Shown here in pieces: positions 36,736 to 46,481 of a stretch of 64,000 nt of DNA (the stretch's first letter is position 1; each line of letters opens with the position of its first letter). Below the pieces are notes generated by a model that did not search any database, had not been told where the DNA came from, and worked only from the letters and a program-made list of their open reading frames with translations. This DNA comes from Mycetocola miduiensis (GTDB taxonomy: Bacteria > Actinomycetota > Actinomycetes > Actinomycetales > Microbacteriaceae), in assembly GCF_900115155.1 (NCBI RefSeq), contig NZ_FOVM01000007.1, forward strand, positions 124,001 through 188,000. The letters run 5' to 3'. Both the position numbers and the translations under genes were made by a program.

Positions 36736-36881
36736 TTCTAGCGTGAGCCACACACACGAGGTAATTGCCGAACGCCCTGAACAGCGTTACTTTTAGCAGA
36801 AGCCCAACCACCGCCCGCCCGCCCCGTGTTGAGGCGATCGGGCCCCGCAGCAAGAAGCGTCATCGATCGAAAGGCTTGGCC

Positions 36882-37532
36882 ATGACCGACCCCAACGCGC
36901 AACCCCCGGTTGACCCTTCCCAGAACCCTCCCCAGGCGCCGCAGGGCCCCGCCGCCGGCCAGCCCCCATACGGCGGCCAGCAGCCCCAGCCCGGGCAGCC
37001 GTACCCTGGCCAGCAGCCCCCCGCCGGACAGCCGCACCCCGGGCAGCAGCCACCTCCTGGACAGCCATACGGCCAGCCGCCGCAGTACGGGCAGCAGCCA
37101 TACGGTGGTCCGGTTCCGCCGCAGCAGTACCAGTACCAGGGGCAGCCGAGCGGCGCAGCCCCGCTGACCCAAGCCGAAGACAAGCAGTGGGCGTCGTTCG
37201 CCCACTTCGGTGGTGCCCTCGGCGCCTTCCTCGGTGCAGGAACCGCGGGCTGGATCGCGCCACTCATCATCTACCTCGTCTTCAAGGACCGCGGCCCGTT
37301 CACGCGCCAGGAGTCGAAGGAGGCGCTGAACTTCCAGCTGACCGTGACGATCTACGTCATCGGCCTCTACATCCTCGGTGCGATCCTCTCGATCGTGCTG
37401 ATCGGCTTCCTGCTATGGCCGCTGGCCTGGATCGTCGGAGTCCTCGGCGTGATCTTCGGCATCATCGGCGGTGTGAAGGTCAACAACGGTGAGGCGTACC
37501 GTTACTTCCACGCCATCCGCATGGTGAAGTAG
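36882..37532 (+). CDS. DUF4870 membrane protein with Pro/Gln-rich N-terminus
   Basis: ATG at 36882 follows AAGG; 216 residues. Residues 1-95 are a disordered Pro/Gln/Gly-rich repeat region built of PPxGQP-type units. Residues 100-216 are the DUF4870 domain with W-x-x-x-AHFGG, LIIYLVFKDRGPF, SKEALNFQLT and the closing NGEAYRYFHAIRMVK, with three to four membrane passes. Function unknown; related proteins are widespread and often called Tic20-like. It diverges from hrcA. Confidence 0.88.
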   Translation: MTDPNAQPPVDPSQNPPQAPQGPAAGQPPYGGQQPQPGQPYPGQQPPAGQPHPGQQPPPGQPYGQPPQYGQQPYGGPVPPQQYQYQGQPSGAAPLTQAEDKQWASFAHFGGALGAFLGAGTAGWIAPLIIYLVFKDRGPFTRQESKEALNFQLTVTIYVIGLYILGAILSIVLIGFLLWPLAWIVGVLGVIFGIIGGVKVNNGEAYRYFHAIRMVK

Positions 37533-37584
37533 CGCGCGAAGGAGCATCGCGAAGAAGCACTCGGCGGACGGTTCGCCGGCCGGC

Positions 37585-38808
37585 TCACACGGTCAGCCGG
37601 CGGACCACCGCATCAGCAAGAAGCCGCCCTCGCAGGGTCAGTTCCACTCTCCCGCGCAGGGCGGCTTCGGCGTTAACAAGGTTGTCAGCGATGAGGCCGG
37701 CCACGGCGACACGGGCATCAGCCGGCAGTGTCGAGATCAGGATGCCGTCCCGCGTCCGGCTGAGAAGAAGGATCCGTTCCAGTTCCCGGGTCTCGGCCGA
37801 GAGGGTCTCTCGGCCCGCTCCGGGTGACACACCGTCACTCATCCGACCGGCGTATGCGGCCGGATGCTTGACGTTCCACCAGCGGACGCCGCCGACATGG
37901 CTGTGCGCGCCCGGGCCGATTCCCCACCAGTCCTGGCTCTGCCAGTATGCGAGGTTGTGCCGCGAACGGGACTCGGGCCCTTTGGCCCAGTTGCTCACTT
38001 CGTACCAAGAGAAACCGGCGGCCTCGAGCTTGGCGTCCACCAGTTCGTACATATCGGCCTGGAGGTCTTCGTCGGGTTGGCTGACGAGCCCAGACTTGAT
38101 CTGCCGGGCAAGCTTGGTGCCCGCTTCGACGATCAGGGAGTAGGCGGAGAGGTGGTCGGGGTTCGTTGCGAGGGCGGCGTCGACCGACCGGGTCCAGTCG
38201 TCGAGGCTCTCTCCGGGGGTGCCGTAGATCAGGTCGACGCTCACCTGCAGGCCGGCACGGCGCGCCCATTCGACGACGAGCGGCACACGGTCGGGGTCAT
38301 GCGTCCGCTCGAGTGTCGCCAGCACGTGCGGCACCGCCGACTGCATTCCGAACGAAACGCGGGTGAACCCAGCGTCGGCCAGAGTCGTCAGGTAGTCGGC
38401 GTCGACCGAGTCCGGGTTCGCCTCGGTCGTGATCTCGGCATCCGTTGTCAGCCCGATCGACGTGCGGACCGACTCGAGCATCCTGACGAGGTCACCGGCT
38501 GGGAGCAGGGTCGGGGTCCCGCCGCCGAAGAACACGGTCGACGCCGGACGTGCAGGGAGTCCGCTCGAGCGGAGCGTGGCTCCGGCGAACGCTACTTCCG
38601 CGGACGCCTCGCTTGCATAATCCGACTGTTTCGCTCCACGCAGTTCTGTCGCCGTGTAGGTGTTGAAGTCGCAGTAGCCGCACCGCACCCGGCAGAACGG
38701 AACGTGGAGGTAGACCGAGAGCATCCGGGCATCTGCGCCGTCGAGCACCGAGCCGGGCAGTGCACCGTCGAGGGGTGCCGGGTCGGCGATCAACTGGGGA
38801 CCGGCCAT
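37585..38808 (-). CDS. hemW: radical SAM heme chaperone HemW
   Basis: 407 residues. The radical SAM cluster motif CRVRCGYC (Cys39, Cys43, Cys46) follows SVYLHVPF; TVFFGGGTPTLL, ITTEANPDSVDADYL and RVSFGMQSAVPHVL are family features, and the C-terminal domain has YEVSNWAKGPESRSRHNLAYW. These proteins were once labelled oxygen-independent coproporphyrinogen oxidase but act in heme transfer. The HemN-specific extra C-terminal elements are absent. It follows DUF1990 on the same strand. Confidence 0.94.
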   Translation of the reverse strand: MAGPQLIADPAPLDGALPGSVLDGADARMLSVYLHVPFCRVRCGYCDFNTYTATELRGAKQSDYASEASAEVAFAGATLRSSGLPARPASTVFFGGGTPTLLPAGDLVRMLESVRTSIGLTTDAEITTEANPDSVDADYLTTLADAGFTRVSFGMQSAVPHVLATLERTHDPDRVPLVVEWARRAGLQVSVDLIYGTPGESLDDWTRSVDAALATNPDHLSAYSLIVEAGTKLARQIKSGLVSQPDEDLQADMYELVDAKLEAAGFSWYEVSNWAKGPESRSRHNLAYWQSQDWWGIGPGAHSHVGGVRWWNVKHPAAYAGRMSDGVSPGAGRETLSAETRELERILLLSRTRDGILISTLPADARVAVAGLIADNLVNAEAALRGRVELTLRGRLLADAVVRRLTV

Positions 38809-38823
38809 CAGTGGTGCCGCACG

Positions 38824-39477
38824 TCAGGCCGCCGGGTTCGCCCACAGCGGCGACAGTGCGCGGAGGTACGCCGTCGTGAACGCCTTCCGCCGCAATTTCA
38901 GTAGAGGCGGGAACAACCGGTACGCGAGCGAAACCGGGCGCGTGAACGAGCGCACGCCGAGCCAGACGGAGTCGTCGTCGCGGTGTTCCACGCGAAAAAG
39001 CTCTTCGCCGCTGACCCGGTTACCGCCGACCGTGCCGTAGGCGAACGCGACGACGGTGGGTTCTTCTAGAACGAAGACGACCCGGATCCGTTCGTCGATG
39101 GAGAAAGAACCGACCCGCCCGCGCAGTCGAGCCGTGGACCCGGAGGCGACGTACGGGGTCCCGTCAGCGGCGAATCGCTGTTCGCTCGACACGGCGATCG
39201 GCTCGAGCGCCGTGCCGTCTTCGTCATAACGGATGCCGCCGTAGCGCTGGCTGGAGTCAGCCTTCACGTCGAGTACGTCGAGTCCTGAGAGCCTCTGGAT
39301 ATCCCAGCTGAGCAACGAGGCCGATGCGGCCGCGAACCGCTCCTCACCGCTGCCCAGTCGGGTGGATGCTTCGAACGGCGTGAAACCGCGCGGCGGGTAC
39401 TGCAGCAGGTCGTGCGCCTGTGTTGCGCCGACCGCCGCGTAATCGACGGGCTGGTCCTCGAAGTTACTTCGCCGCAT
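38824..39477 (-). CDS. DUF1990-family protein
   Basis: 217 residues, ATG 39477 three bases after the lepA stop. It opens with the conserved DYAAVGATQAHDLLQYPPRGFTPFEAS-like region (split YAAVGATQ, PPRGFTPFE) and carries SVSSEQRFAADGTPYVASG and FAYGTVGGNRVSGEELFRVEH. DUF1990 proteins have no established function; the fold may bind hydrophobic ligands. It is cotranscribed with lepA and hemW, a common actinobacterial order. Confidence 0.88.
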   Translation of the reverse strand: MRRSNFEDQPVDYAAVGATQAHDLLQYPPRGFTPFEASTRLGSGEERFAAASASLLSWDIQRLSGLDVLDVKADSSQRYGGIRYDEDGTALEPIAVSSEQRFAADGTPYVASGSTARLRGRVGSFSIDERIRVVFVLEEPTVVAFAYGTVGGNRVSGEELFRVEHRDDDSVWLGVRSFTRPVSLAYRLFPPLLKLRRKAFTTAYLRALSPLWANPAA

Positions 39478-39480
39478 CCG

Positions 39481-41331
39481 CTACTTCTTTTCTTTCGTCT
39501 CGGTCTCTCCGGACAGCGCGGCGATGAAGGCCTCCTGCGGGACCTCGACCCTGCCGACCATCTTCATGCGCTTCTTGCCTTCTTTCTGCTTCTCGAGCAG
39601 TTTGCGCTTACGGCTGATGTCGCCGCCGTAGCACTTGGCGAGAACGTCCTTGCGCATCGCCCGGACGGACTCACGAGCGATGATCCGCGCTCCGATGGCA
39701 GCCTGGATGGGGACCTCGAACTGCTGGCGCGGGATGAGCTTCTTCAGCCGTTCCGTCATCAGCACGCCGTAGGCGTATGCCTTATCGCGGTGGACGATCG
39801 CGCTGAACGCATCCACCTGCTCCCCCTGAAGGAGGATATCCACCTTGACCAAGTCGGCTGTCTGCGCACCGGAGGGTTCGTAGTCGAGCGAGGCGTAGCC
39901 CTGGGTGCGGCTCTTGAGGTGGTCGAAGAAGTCGAAGACGATCTCACCGAGCGGCATCGTGTAACGCAGCTCGACTCGGTCCTCACCGAAGTACTCCATG
40001 CCGAGGAGGGCACCACGGCGGCCCTGGCAGAGTTCCATGATCGTGCCGACGTAATCCTTCGGGGCGAGGATGCCGACCTTGACCATGGGCTCTTCAACTG
40101 ACGCGATCTTTCCGCCCGGGAACTCGCTCGGGTTGGTCACCGTGACGGTCTTCTTGTCGTCGGTGGTGACCTCATAGGTCACGCTCGGTGCCGTGGCAAT
40201 GAGGTCGAGGTTGAATTCTCGCTCGAGACGTTCGGTGACGATCTCCAGGTGGAGCAGGCCGAGGAATCCGCAGCGGAAGCCGAATCCGAGGGCGACGGAT
40301 GTCTCAGGCTCGTAGTTGAGGGACGCATCCGAAAGCTTGAGCTTGTCGAGCGCGTCGCGCAGAACCGGGTAATCGCTTCCATCGATCGGGTACAGACCGG
40401 AGAAGACCATCGGCTTGGGGTCGGTGTAGCCGGGAAGCGCCTCAGTGGACGGCTTCGCTGCTGTGGTGACCGTGTCACCGACCTTCGACTGGCGGACATC
40501 TTTCACGCCTGTGATGAGGTACCCGACCTCGCCGACGCCGAGCCCCTTGGTCGGGGACGGCTCAGGCGAACTGACGCCGATTTCGAGGAGTTCGTGGACG
40601 GCCCTCGTCGACATCATCTGGATGCGTTCGCGCGGGCTGAGGTGTCCGTCGATCATCCGGACGTAGGTGATGACGCCGCGGTAGGTGTCGTAGACGGAGT
40701 CGAAAATCATAGCCCGGGCCGGGGCATCCGGGTTGCCGACCGGGTTCGGGATGCGCTGGACGACCCGGTCAAGCAGTTCCTCGACACCGGCACCGGTCTT
40801 GCCGGAGACCTTGAGGACGTCGTCGGGGGAACCGCCGATGAGGTTGGCGAGTTCCTTGGCGTACTTCTCCGGGTCAGCGGCCGGGAGGTCGATCTTGTTG
40901 AGGACCGGGATGATCTCGAGGTCGTTCTCCATCGCCAGGTACAGGTTGGCGAGGGTCTGCGCTTCGATGCCCTGGGCGGCGTCGACGAGGAGGATCGCGC
41001 CCTCGCACGCGGCGAGCGACCGGGAGACCTCGTAGGTGAAGTCGACGTGCCCCGGGGTGTCGATCATATTGAGCGCGTAGGTCTGTCCGTCAAGTTCCCA
41101 CGGCATCCGCACGGCCTGGCTCTTGATCGTGATTCCGCGTTCGCGCTCGATGTCCATCCGGTCGAGGTACTGGGCGCGCATGTCGCGATCGGCGACGGCA
41201 CCCGTCACGCCCAGCATCCGGTCGGCCAGTGTCGACTTGCCGTGGTCGATGTGCGCGATGATGCAGAAGTTGCGGATGAACGACGGGTCGGTAGCGGCAG
41301 GCTCGAGTGCCTTCACAGCTTTGGGGCTCAC
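39481..41331 (-). CDS. lepA: elongation factor 4
   Basis: 616 residues from GTG 41331. G motifs [22 protein letters not shown] and LNKIDLP are intact; domain II, III and V features follow ([20 protein letters not shown] is family-specific, here [12 protein letters not shown]). The C-terminal domain ends in the basic stretch [20 protein letters not shown]. LepA back-translocates or otherwise remodels ribosomes under stress. First gene of the lepA-DUF1990-hemW unit. Confidence 0.98.
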   Translation of the reverse strand: MSPKAVKALEPAATDPSFIRNFCIIAHIDHGKSTLADRMLGVTGAVADRDMRAQYLDRMDIERERGITIKSQAVRMPWELDGQTYALNMIDTPGHVDFTYEVSRSLAACEGAILLVDAAQGIEAQTLANLYLAMENDLEIIPVLNKIDLPAADPEKYAKELANLIGGSPDDVLKVSGKTGAGVEELLDRVVQRIPNPVGNPDAPARAMIFDSVYDTYRGVITYVRMIDGHLSPRERIQMMSTRAVHELLEIGVSSPEPSPTKGLGVGEVGYLITGVKDVRQSKVGDTVTTAAKPSTEALPGYTDPKPMVFSGLYPIDGSDYPVLRDALDKLKLSDASLNYEPETSVALGFGFRCGFLGLLHLEIVTERLEREFNLDLIATAPSVTYEVTTDDKKTVTVTNPSEFPGGKIASVEEPMVKVGILAPKDYVGTIMELCQGRRGALLGMEYFGEDRVELRYTMPLGEIVFDFFDHLKSRTQGYASLDYEPSGAQTADLVKVDILLQGEQVDAFSAIVHRDKAYAYGVLMTERLKKLIPRQQFEVPIQAAIGARIIARESVRAMRKDVLAKCYGGDISRKRKLLEKQKEGKKRMKMVGRVEVPQEAFIAALSGETETKEKK

Positions 41332-41448
41332 GCGTTCCTCAGGGATCTATGGCTGGGTGGGGATGGACTAACTCCCTATTGTCCCATGAACCGCCCACCG
41401 GTGAGTCCGCATCTCGACCCTGTCTCACTCCGGTGACACAATGACAGC

Positions 41449-42213
41449 ATGGCTGCCCTGCCCGCGATTGTGCTCGTCCATGGCATCCGTACGTCCGGAA
41501 CGATGTGGCGGCGACAGGTTCAGGACCTGCAGGCCGCCGGGTTCGTGGTGGATGCTCCGGATCTTCCCGGGCACGGCACCCGCATCGGCGAAGAATTCAC
41601 GATCGATGCCGCGATGGCCGCCATCGACGATGCCGTCTCGCGCCATAAGGGACCCGTTCTGCTGGTCGGCCTGTCTCTCGGTGGGTACCTGTCCATCCAT
41701 TACGCCGGCCAGAAACCCGGTCGTGTCACAGGACTCGTGGCGGCGAGTTGCCAGACGCTGCCCCGCGGGGTCGGCTTGTGGGGTTATCGCGCGCTCGCCC
41801 GGGGCATCCATCGCCTGCCCGACCGGGGGGCGTGGCTCAACGACGCGATGGCCCGTCGTTTCCTTCCTGCCGAGGGCGTCGCCGACATGGCGGCGGGTGG
41901 TGTTGCGCTCGAGGTCATGGACTCAGCACTCACGGCGGTCGGTACGCTCGACCCGCTCGACGGACTCCGCCGCTACCCGGGGCCGGTGTGGTTTGTCATG
42001 GGTGGGTTGGACCATTTCCGCCTGTCGCAGCGGGCATTCCTCCGGGCGCGACCGGATGCATCCGTCGTCGTCGTGCCGAGGGCTACACACCTCGTGAGTC
42101 TCGTCAAACCCGACGAGTTCACCCGGGCGGTGACGGATGCCGCGAGAGCATTGACCGTCGATTCGCCGCAGATTTCAGAGAATGGCACCGGGACTGGTAT
42201 CGTTACTCCTTGA
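41449..42213 (+). CDS. alpha/beta hydrolase
   Basis: 254 residues. The fold markers are IVLVHGIRTSGTMW (oxyanion loop), VDAPDLPGHGTR, the nucleophile elbow GLSLGGYL with its Ser, the late acidic strand VWFVMGGLDHF and the catalytic His in RATHLVSLVKP. The substrate is unknown; it resembles general esterases or lactonases. It diverges from lepA across 117 bp and precedes rpsT by 93 bp. Confidence 0.9.
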   Translation: MAALPAIVLVHGIRTSGTMWRRQVQDLQAAGFVVDAPDLPGHGTRIGEEFTIDAAMAAIDDAVSRHKGPVLLVGLSLGGYLSIHYAGQKPGRVTGLVAASCQTLPRGVGLWGYRALARGIHRLPDRGAWLNDAMARRFLPAEGVADMAAGGVALEVMDSALTAVGTLDPLDGLRRYPGPVWFVMGGLDHFRLSQRAFLRARPDASVVVVPRATHLVSLVKPDEFTRAVTDAARALTVDSPQISENGTGTGIVTP

Positions 42214-42306
42214 CTTGCGTGTGGGTTGCCCCGCACGATTTTCGCCGCGAAGCGCCCTCTCTCGCCCAGTGGCACATCCCATTCGAACAAACGGAAGCGT
42301 ACAAAC

Positions 42307-42567
42307 GTGGCAAACATTAAGTCGCAGATCAAGCGAATCGGCACCAACAAGAAGGCAACGGAGCGCAACAAGGCGATCAAGAGCCAGCTGCGGACTCTCG
42401 TCCGCCAGACTCGCGAGGCCGTGCTCGCCGGTGACAAGGCTCAGGCTGAGTCGACCCTGAAGACCGCCGCGAAGAAGCTCGACAAGGCCGTGAGCAAGGG
42501 CGTCATCCACAAGAACCAGGCAGCGAACCGCAAGTCGGCTCTCGCCAAGAAGGTTGCTTCGCTCTAG
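42307..42567 (+). CDS. rpsT: 30S ribosomal protein S20
   Basis: GTG at 42307 gives the 86-residue standard protein, starting [21 protein letters not shown] and ending [13 protein letters not shown]. Highly basic and helical, it binds 16S rRNA early in 30S assembly. A hairpin terminator follows. Confidence 0.98.
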   Translation: MANIKSQIKRIGTNKKATERNKAIKSQLRTLVRQTREAVLAGDKAQAESTLKTAAKKLDKAVSKGVIHKNQAANRKSALAKKVASL

Positions 42568-42583
42568 GCAGCACTTTCTCATT

Positions 42584-42620
42584 CACCACAGGCTCCGCTT
42601 CGGCGGGGCCTGTGGTGGTT
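42584..42620 (+). terminator. hairpin downstream of rpsT
   Basis: CACCACAGGC and GCCTGTGGTG pair around CTCCGCTTCGGCGGG, a GC-rich stem with a TTCG loop. Only a short TT follows, so termination strength is uncertain. Confidence 0.7.
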
Positions 42621-42649
42621 AAGGCGTCGGCGGTTTGGCGGGTGCTATC

Positions 42650-42830
42650 GCCGACTAGGCCCAAAGTGCTGTCGCCTGCCACGGTGGAGCACCCTTTGCG
42701 ACCACTCGATCGGCGGTCAACCGGCTGGATGGCGCGATCGGGCCCAAAAGACTGTTGATGGTCGCCGCGAACCACCCTTCGGGACCAATCGATCAGCGGA
42801 ACCACCCTTTGGGACCGATCGAACCCCCAC
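42650..42830. repeat. mixed-orientation 30-bp repeat array A
   Basis: Lies between the convergent rpsT and holA genes. Two adjacent copies of a 30-bp unit start at 42770 (AACCACCCTTCGGGACCAAT..) and 42800 (AACCACCCTTTGGGACCGAT..). A more diverged copy is at about 42688-42716. Inverted copies with a GGCCCAAA core lie at about 42653 and 42735. The same family occurs at 56293-56550. Confidence 0.75.
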
Positions 42831-42854
42831 GAACTGTCGTCCGGTCCGTCCTGG

Positions 42855-43883
42855 TCAGCGCCCGCGGCGCGCGATCGTATGGATCATGCGCTCGAGCGCG
42901 TAGACCGGGTCGCGACCCGCTCCCTTGACGCTGGCATCCGTGTCGGCAAGAACCTGGATGCACCGTCCAAGTCCCTGGTCGGTCCAGCCCGAGAGGTCGC
43001 GGCGGGCGCGGTCGACCTGCCAGGGGGCAAGACCAAACTGACGCGCGAGATCGGCCGACGAACCCCGGCCACCTTGCACTTTCGCCATCGTGCGGAGCTT
43101 ACTGGCGAACGCTGCGACGATCGGCACGGGGTCCGCCCCGGATGCGAGAGCGTGGCGAAGGCCGACGAGGGCCTCCGCGTACCGGCCGGCGATCGCTGCG
43201 TCAGCGACCGTGAACGCATTCGTTTCGACCCGCCCGCCGTAGTAACGGGTGACCGTGGCCTCGGTTACTTCTGTGCCACTGTCGGCGATCAGTTGGGCGC
43301 ACGCCCCGGCGAGTTCGGCAAGGTCATCCGAGAACGCCGAGACCACGGCTCTGAGTGCGGCCGGGCGGATCGCTTTGCCTGCCGTCTTGAACTCTGCTGC
43401 GGCGAAATCGTACTTGTCGCTCTCTTTCTTGAGCTCGGCGCACACCACTTCGATTGCCGACGCCTTGGAAGCGCGAACCGCGTCGAGGAGCTTCTTGCCG
43501 CGCACTCCCCCGGCATGGCGGAGCACGACGTATGCTCCCTCAGCCGGCGATTCGAGATACGCCAGAGCCTCGGTGAGGAACCCGTCAGAGCACTTCTCCA
43601 CGTTCGTCACCCGGATCATTCGAGGTTCGTTGAACAGGGAGGGACTCGCCAGCGTCAGCAGTTCTCCCGGTGTGTAGCTGTCGGCTTCGATGTCGTTGAC
43701 TTCGAGGCTCGGGTCTTCGACCCGGAGATAGTCGCGGAGCATCCGGATCGCGCGGTCGGCGAGGAACCCTTCTGGTCCGGAGACCAGCACAACCGGGGCC
43801 GGGCGGATCGCATTCCAGCTCAATTGCGGGATCGCTACTTTTGCGCCCGCTTTCGCTGATGTCGCGCTACGCGCAGCTGCCAC
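42855..43883 (-). CDS. holA: DNA polymerase III subunit delta
   Basis: 342 residues from GTG 43883. The N-terminal AAA-like domain reads PVVLVSGPEGFLADRAI, NEPRMIRVTNVEK and YVVLRHAGGVRGKKLLDAV, and the C-terminal collar domain has FGLAPWQVDRARRDLSGW and DPVYALERMIHTIA. Delta is the wrench subunit of the clamp loader. It follows comEC on the same strand, a conserved order in actinobacteria. Confidence 0.95.
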   Translation of the reverse strand: MAAARSATSAKAGAKVAIPQLSWNAIRPAPVVLVSGPEGFLADRAIRMLRDYLRVEDPSLEVNDIEADSYTPGELLTLASPSLFNEPRMIRVTNVEKCSDGFLTEALAYLESPAEGAYVVLRHAGGVRGKKLLDAVRASKASAIEVVCAELKKESDKYDFAAAEFKTAGKAIRPAALRAVVSAFSDDLAELAGACAQLIADSGTEVTEATVTRYYGGRVETNAFTVADAAIAGRYAEALVGLRHALASGADPVPIVAAFASKLRTMAKVQGGRGSSADLARQFGLAPWQVDRARRDLSGWTDQGLGRCIQVLADTDASVKGAGRDPVYALERMIHTIARRGR

Positions 43884-43936
43884 AGTCCACCGTCCTCATG
43901 CATTCAGCCTACCGGCGACAGCCGACACCGGGCGCG

Positions 43937-46342
43937 TCAGCACGGCCTGGCGGTCCATACCACCGGCTCGGTCTCCAGAGCGCCGACGACGATCATCCCG
44001 CAGGTGTCGGTGCGGAACGCCGCCTTACCTGCCGCCGTGAGCAGCTCCAGCGCTGCGGGAGTCGGATGCCCGTAACGATTGTCGGCGCCGACCGGGATGA
44101 GCGCCACCCGCGCCGCCGCAACGGTATACATTCGCTCGCTTTGGTCGGCGGACCCGTGGTGCGCCATCTTCACCAGGTCGACGGGACCGCCGATCGCGTG
44201 GCCGGCGACGATCCGCTCCTGGGCGCGTTCGTCGAGGTCGCCGAGAAAGAGCGACCGGGCACCGGCTGGCGATTCGAAAAGAAGAGTCACGCTTCCGCTG
44301 TTGCCGGTCCACAACGGTCCGGCCCGGGGTGGAGGCCAGAGCACCCCCCAGCGCGACGCGCCGAGGGTTCCGGAGAGCCCAGCGGTCGCCCGTCGGATGC
44401 TGGCTCCTCCGGCGGCGAGATCGGCGAGGATGCGCGCGTCCGATGGGTTCACCGGTTCGGCGACGAGCGCGAGATTTACCCGGCCGATCACCGCCGACAC
44501 GCCGCCGACGTGGTCGAGGTCGAAATGGGTGAGGACGAGCAGATCGAGCCGGCCGATCGACATGGCGTCCAGGCACGTGGTCAGAAGCACTGGATCTGGC
44601 CCGGTGTCGAGAAGAGCCACCGCTCCCCCGTCGCGGACGAGGATTGCATCGCCCTGGCCGACGTCGCAGGCTGCTGATGTCCAGTCGCTGGGCATCGACA
44701 TTGCCTGACCGATGCGGGGACCGGCGAGACTCCCGGCGTATGCCCCGCCGGACAGCACGAGTACCCCAGTGCAGAGCCCGGCGATCACGCGCCTACCGAT
44801 CAACGCTGAACGCACCCCGAGGATCAGGACGGTGGTCAGGGCGGCGAGAAGGAGCGCCCCTTCCGCGTCCGGCAGCCACGGCAGGCGGTTCACGGGAAGC
44901 CCGTTCACCGTGGTTGCGATCGCGGCGATCCAGGCCGCCGGCAGCCAGCCAAGCCAGGCCAGCACGACGGCAACCGGAGGAAGAACGGGCGCCAGAATGC
45001 ACGCAGCCAGTCCGAGCAGAGTGGCGATCGGCGCGGCAGGCGCCGCAAGGAGATTCGCCGGCACCCCGAGAACCGGGATGGTGGGCGCTAGCAGGATCAG
45101 TACCGGCTGACACGCCAGCTGCGCGGCCAACGGCAGAGCGAATGCGGCGGCCAGCCAATGCGGCATCCAGGCCGCAAGCATCCGCGTGATAGGCCGGGTG
45201 AGGATGAGAAGCCCGCCGGTCGCGAGCGCGGACAGCACGAAACCGTAGGTACGGGACAGCCAGGGGTCGCCGATCACCACCATGATCACGACGAGGCTCA
45301 GGACGGGTAGCCCTGCTGACGGCCTGCCGGCGCCGAGGGCAAGTAGCACGGCAAGCGCCATGAGTGCTGCCCTGATCACGCTCGGTTCCGGTGTCACAAG
45401 GATCACGAAGAGACCGAGCCCGACGAGCGCACCCGAAATCCGGAGCCATCGCGGTGCCCTGAGTGCAGCGAGGAGGGCCGTCAGCACAGCGACGATGACG
45501 GCACAGTTGGCGCCGGAGACCGCGGTCAGGTGGCTCAGCGAACTGGCTTTCATCGACTGGTCGAGTTCGTCGCTCACCGCCGTGGTGTCGCCGGTGGAGA
45601 GCCCCGGGAGAAGCTCTCCTCCCCCGCCAGGCAGGTTTTCCGCCAACCCGACGAGCCCCTTTCGCATGTCACCGGCCCACGCGAGATACCACGGCGGGCC
45701 TTCGAGAATAGCCGCGGGTCGCCCGGCGAAGAGAAGAAAGGCGGCGTCGTCCCCCTGCTCCGTCGCACGAGGGACCGCCTCGGCTTCCAGTACGGACCCG
45801 ATGGGCACCGGATGCCGCTTGGTCACGGTTATGAACAGCACGATCGGAACAGACACGGAGACGCGCGCAGCACCGAGCTCTACCTCGGTGACTGTGGCAT
45901 GGATTCGCTGAGCAGTTTCGTCGTCCGACGCGCCAGAACCTCCTGCCGTCGGCTGCTGCGTCGACCGGTCCCAGACCGATCCTCCCCGCGAGGCGTCGAC
46001 GACGGATTTTTCGGTGACCGTCACGCGAACGGTCACCGTCCGACCGGCATCCGCCGCTGCGAGGAGTATCTCCGGAGACCTCGCTCCCTCACGCGCTGCC
46101 ACTGCAGTGGCAGCGAGCGAAACCGCCAGCAGTGTGACGGTGAGCATTGCCCACCAGGCGGACCGCCCGCACGGCGACTCCCCACGCTGACGGGGTCGTG
46201 TCACCGCGACGATTCCGGCCGCAGCCATCATCGCGAAGCCGGCGATGCTGACGGCCCACGCGGCATCCGGGAATCCCACGACAATTACTGCCGTGATCCA
46301 CGCCGCCGCAGCCGGAAATACCAGCCGATGTGCCGGGTTCAC
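43937..46342 (-). CDS. comEC: ComEC/Rec2-type DNA uptake channel protein
   Basis: 801 residues from GTG 46342. N-terminal membrane part, a DUF4131-like OB region, then the competence domain (HLTAVSGANCAVIVAVL; the SHLTAVSG motif) with several membrane segments, and a C-terminal metallo-beta-lactamase fold with LVLTHFDLDHVGG (the THxDxDH metal motif), LVKMAHHGSADQS and RYGHPTPAALELL. It would move one DNA strand across the membrane. Its usual partner comEA is 3.4 kb away behind three unrelated genes. Confidence 0.95.
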   Translation of the reverse strand: MNPAHRLVFPAAAAWITAVIVVGFPDAAWAVSIAGFAMMAAAGIVAVTRPRQRGESPCGRSAWWAMLTVTLLAVSLAATAVAAREGARSPEILLAAADAGRTVTVRVTVTEKSVVDASRGGSVWDRSTQQPTAGGSGASDDETAQRIHATVTEVELGAARVSVSVPIVLFITVTKRHPVPIGSVLEAEAVPRATEQGDDAAFLLFAGRPAAILEGPPWYLAWAGDMRKGLVGLAENLPGGGGELLPGLSTGDTTAVSDELDQSMKASSLSHLTAVSGANCAVIVAVLTALLAALRAPRWLRISGALVGLGLFVILVTPEPSVIRAALMALAVLLALGAGRPSAGLPVLSLVVIMVVIGDPWLSRTYGFVLSALATGGLLILTRPITRMLAAWMPHWLAAAFALPLAAQLACQPVLILLAPTIPVLGVPANLLAAPAAPIATLLGLAACILAPVLPPVAVVLAWLGWLPAAWIAAIATTVNGLPVNRLPWLPDAEGALLLAALTTVLILGVRSALIGRRVIAGLCTGVLVLSGGAYAGSLAGPRIGQAMSMPSDWTSAACDVGQGDAILVRDGGAVALLDTGPDPVLLTTCLDAMSIGRLDLLVLTHFDLDHVGGVSAVIGRVNLALVAEPVNPSDARILADLAAGGASIRRATAGLSGTLGASRWGVLWPPPRAGPLWTGNSGSVTLLFESPAGARSLFLGDLDERAQERIVAGHAIGGPVDLVKMAHHGSADQSERMYTVAAARVALIPVGADNRYGHPTPAALELLTAAGKAAFRTDTCGMIVVGALETEPVVWTARPC

Positions 46343-46481
46343 ACCGAACCCCGCTGCGCGATCGTGGAAAGGTGTCGGGCCATACGGTCCAGCGAACCGC
46401 GTTTCGACCTGTTCCTACGGCACTCAGCCCCGAACAGTGGATGCCGTCCACGCCTGGACGTCTCTGTGAAGGAGCCATGCC

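Noticed and set aside
36837-36850. A third copy of the 30-bp repeat near the DUF4870 gene
   Set aside because: Only about eleven bases (CGATCGGGCCC) match, without the rest of the unit, so chance is a sufficient explanation in high-GC DNA.
40249-41436. A 395-codon plus-strand open frame
   Set aside because: Fully antisense to lepA, and its composition is that of a shadow frame.
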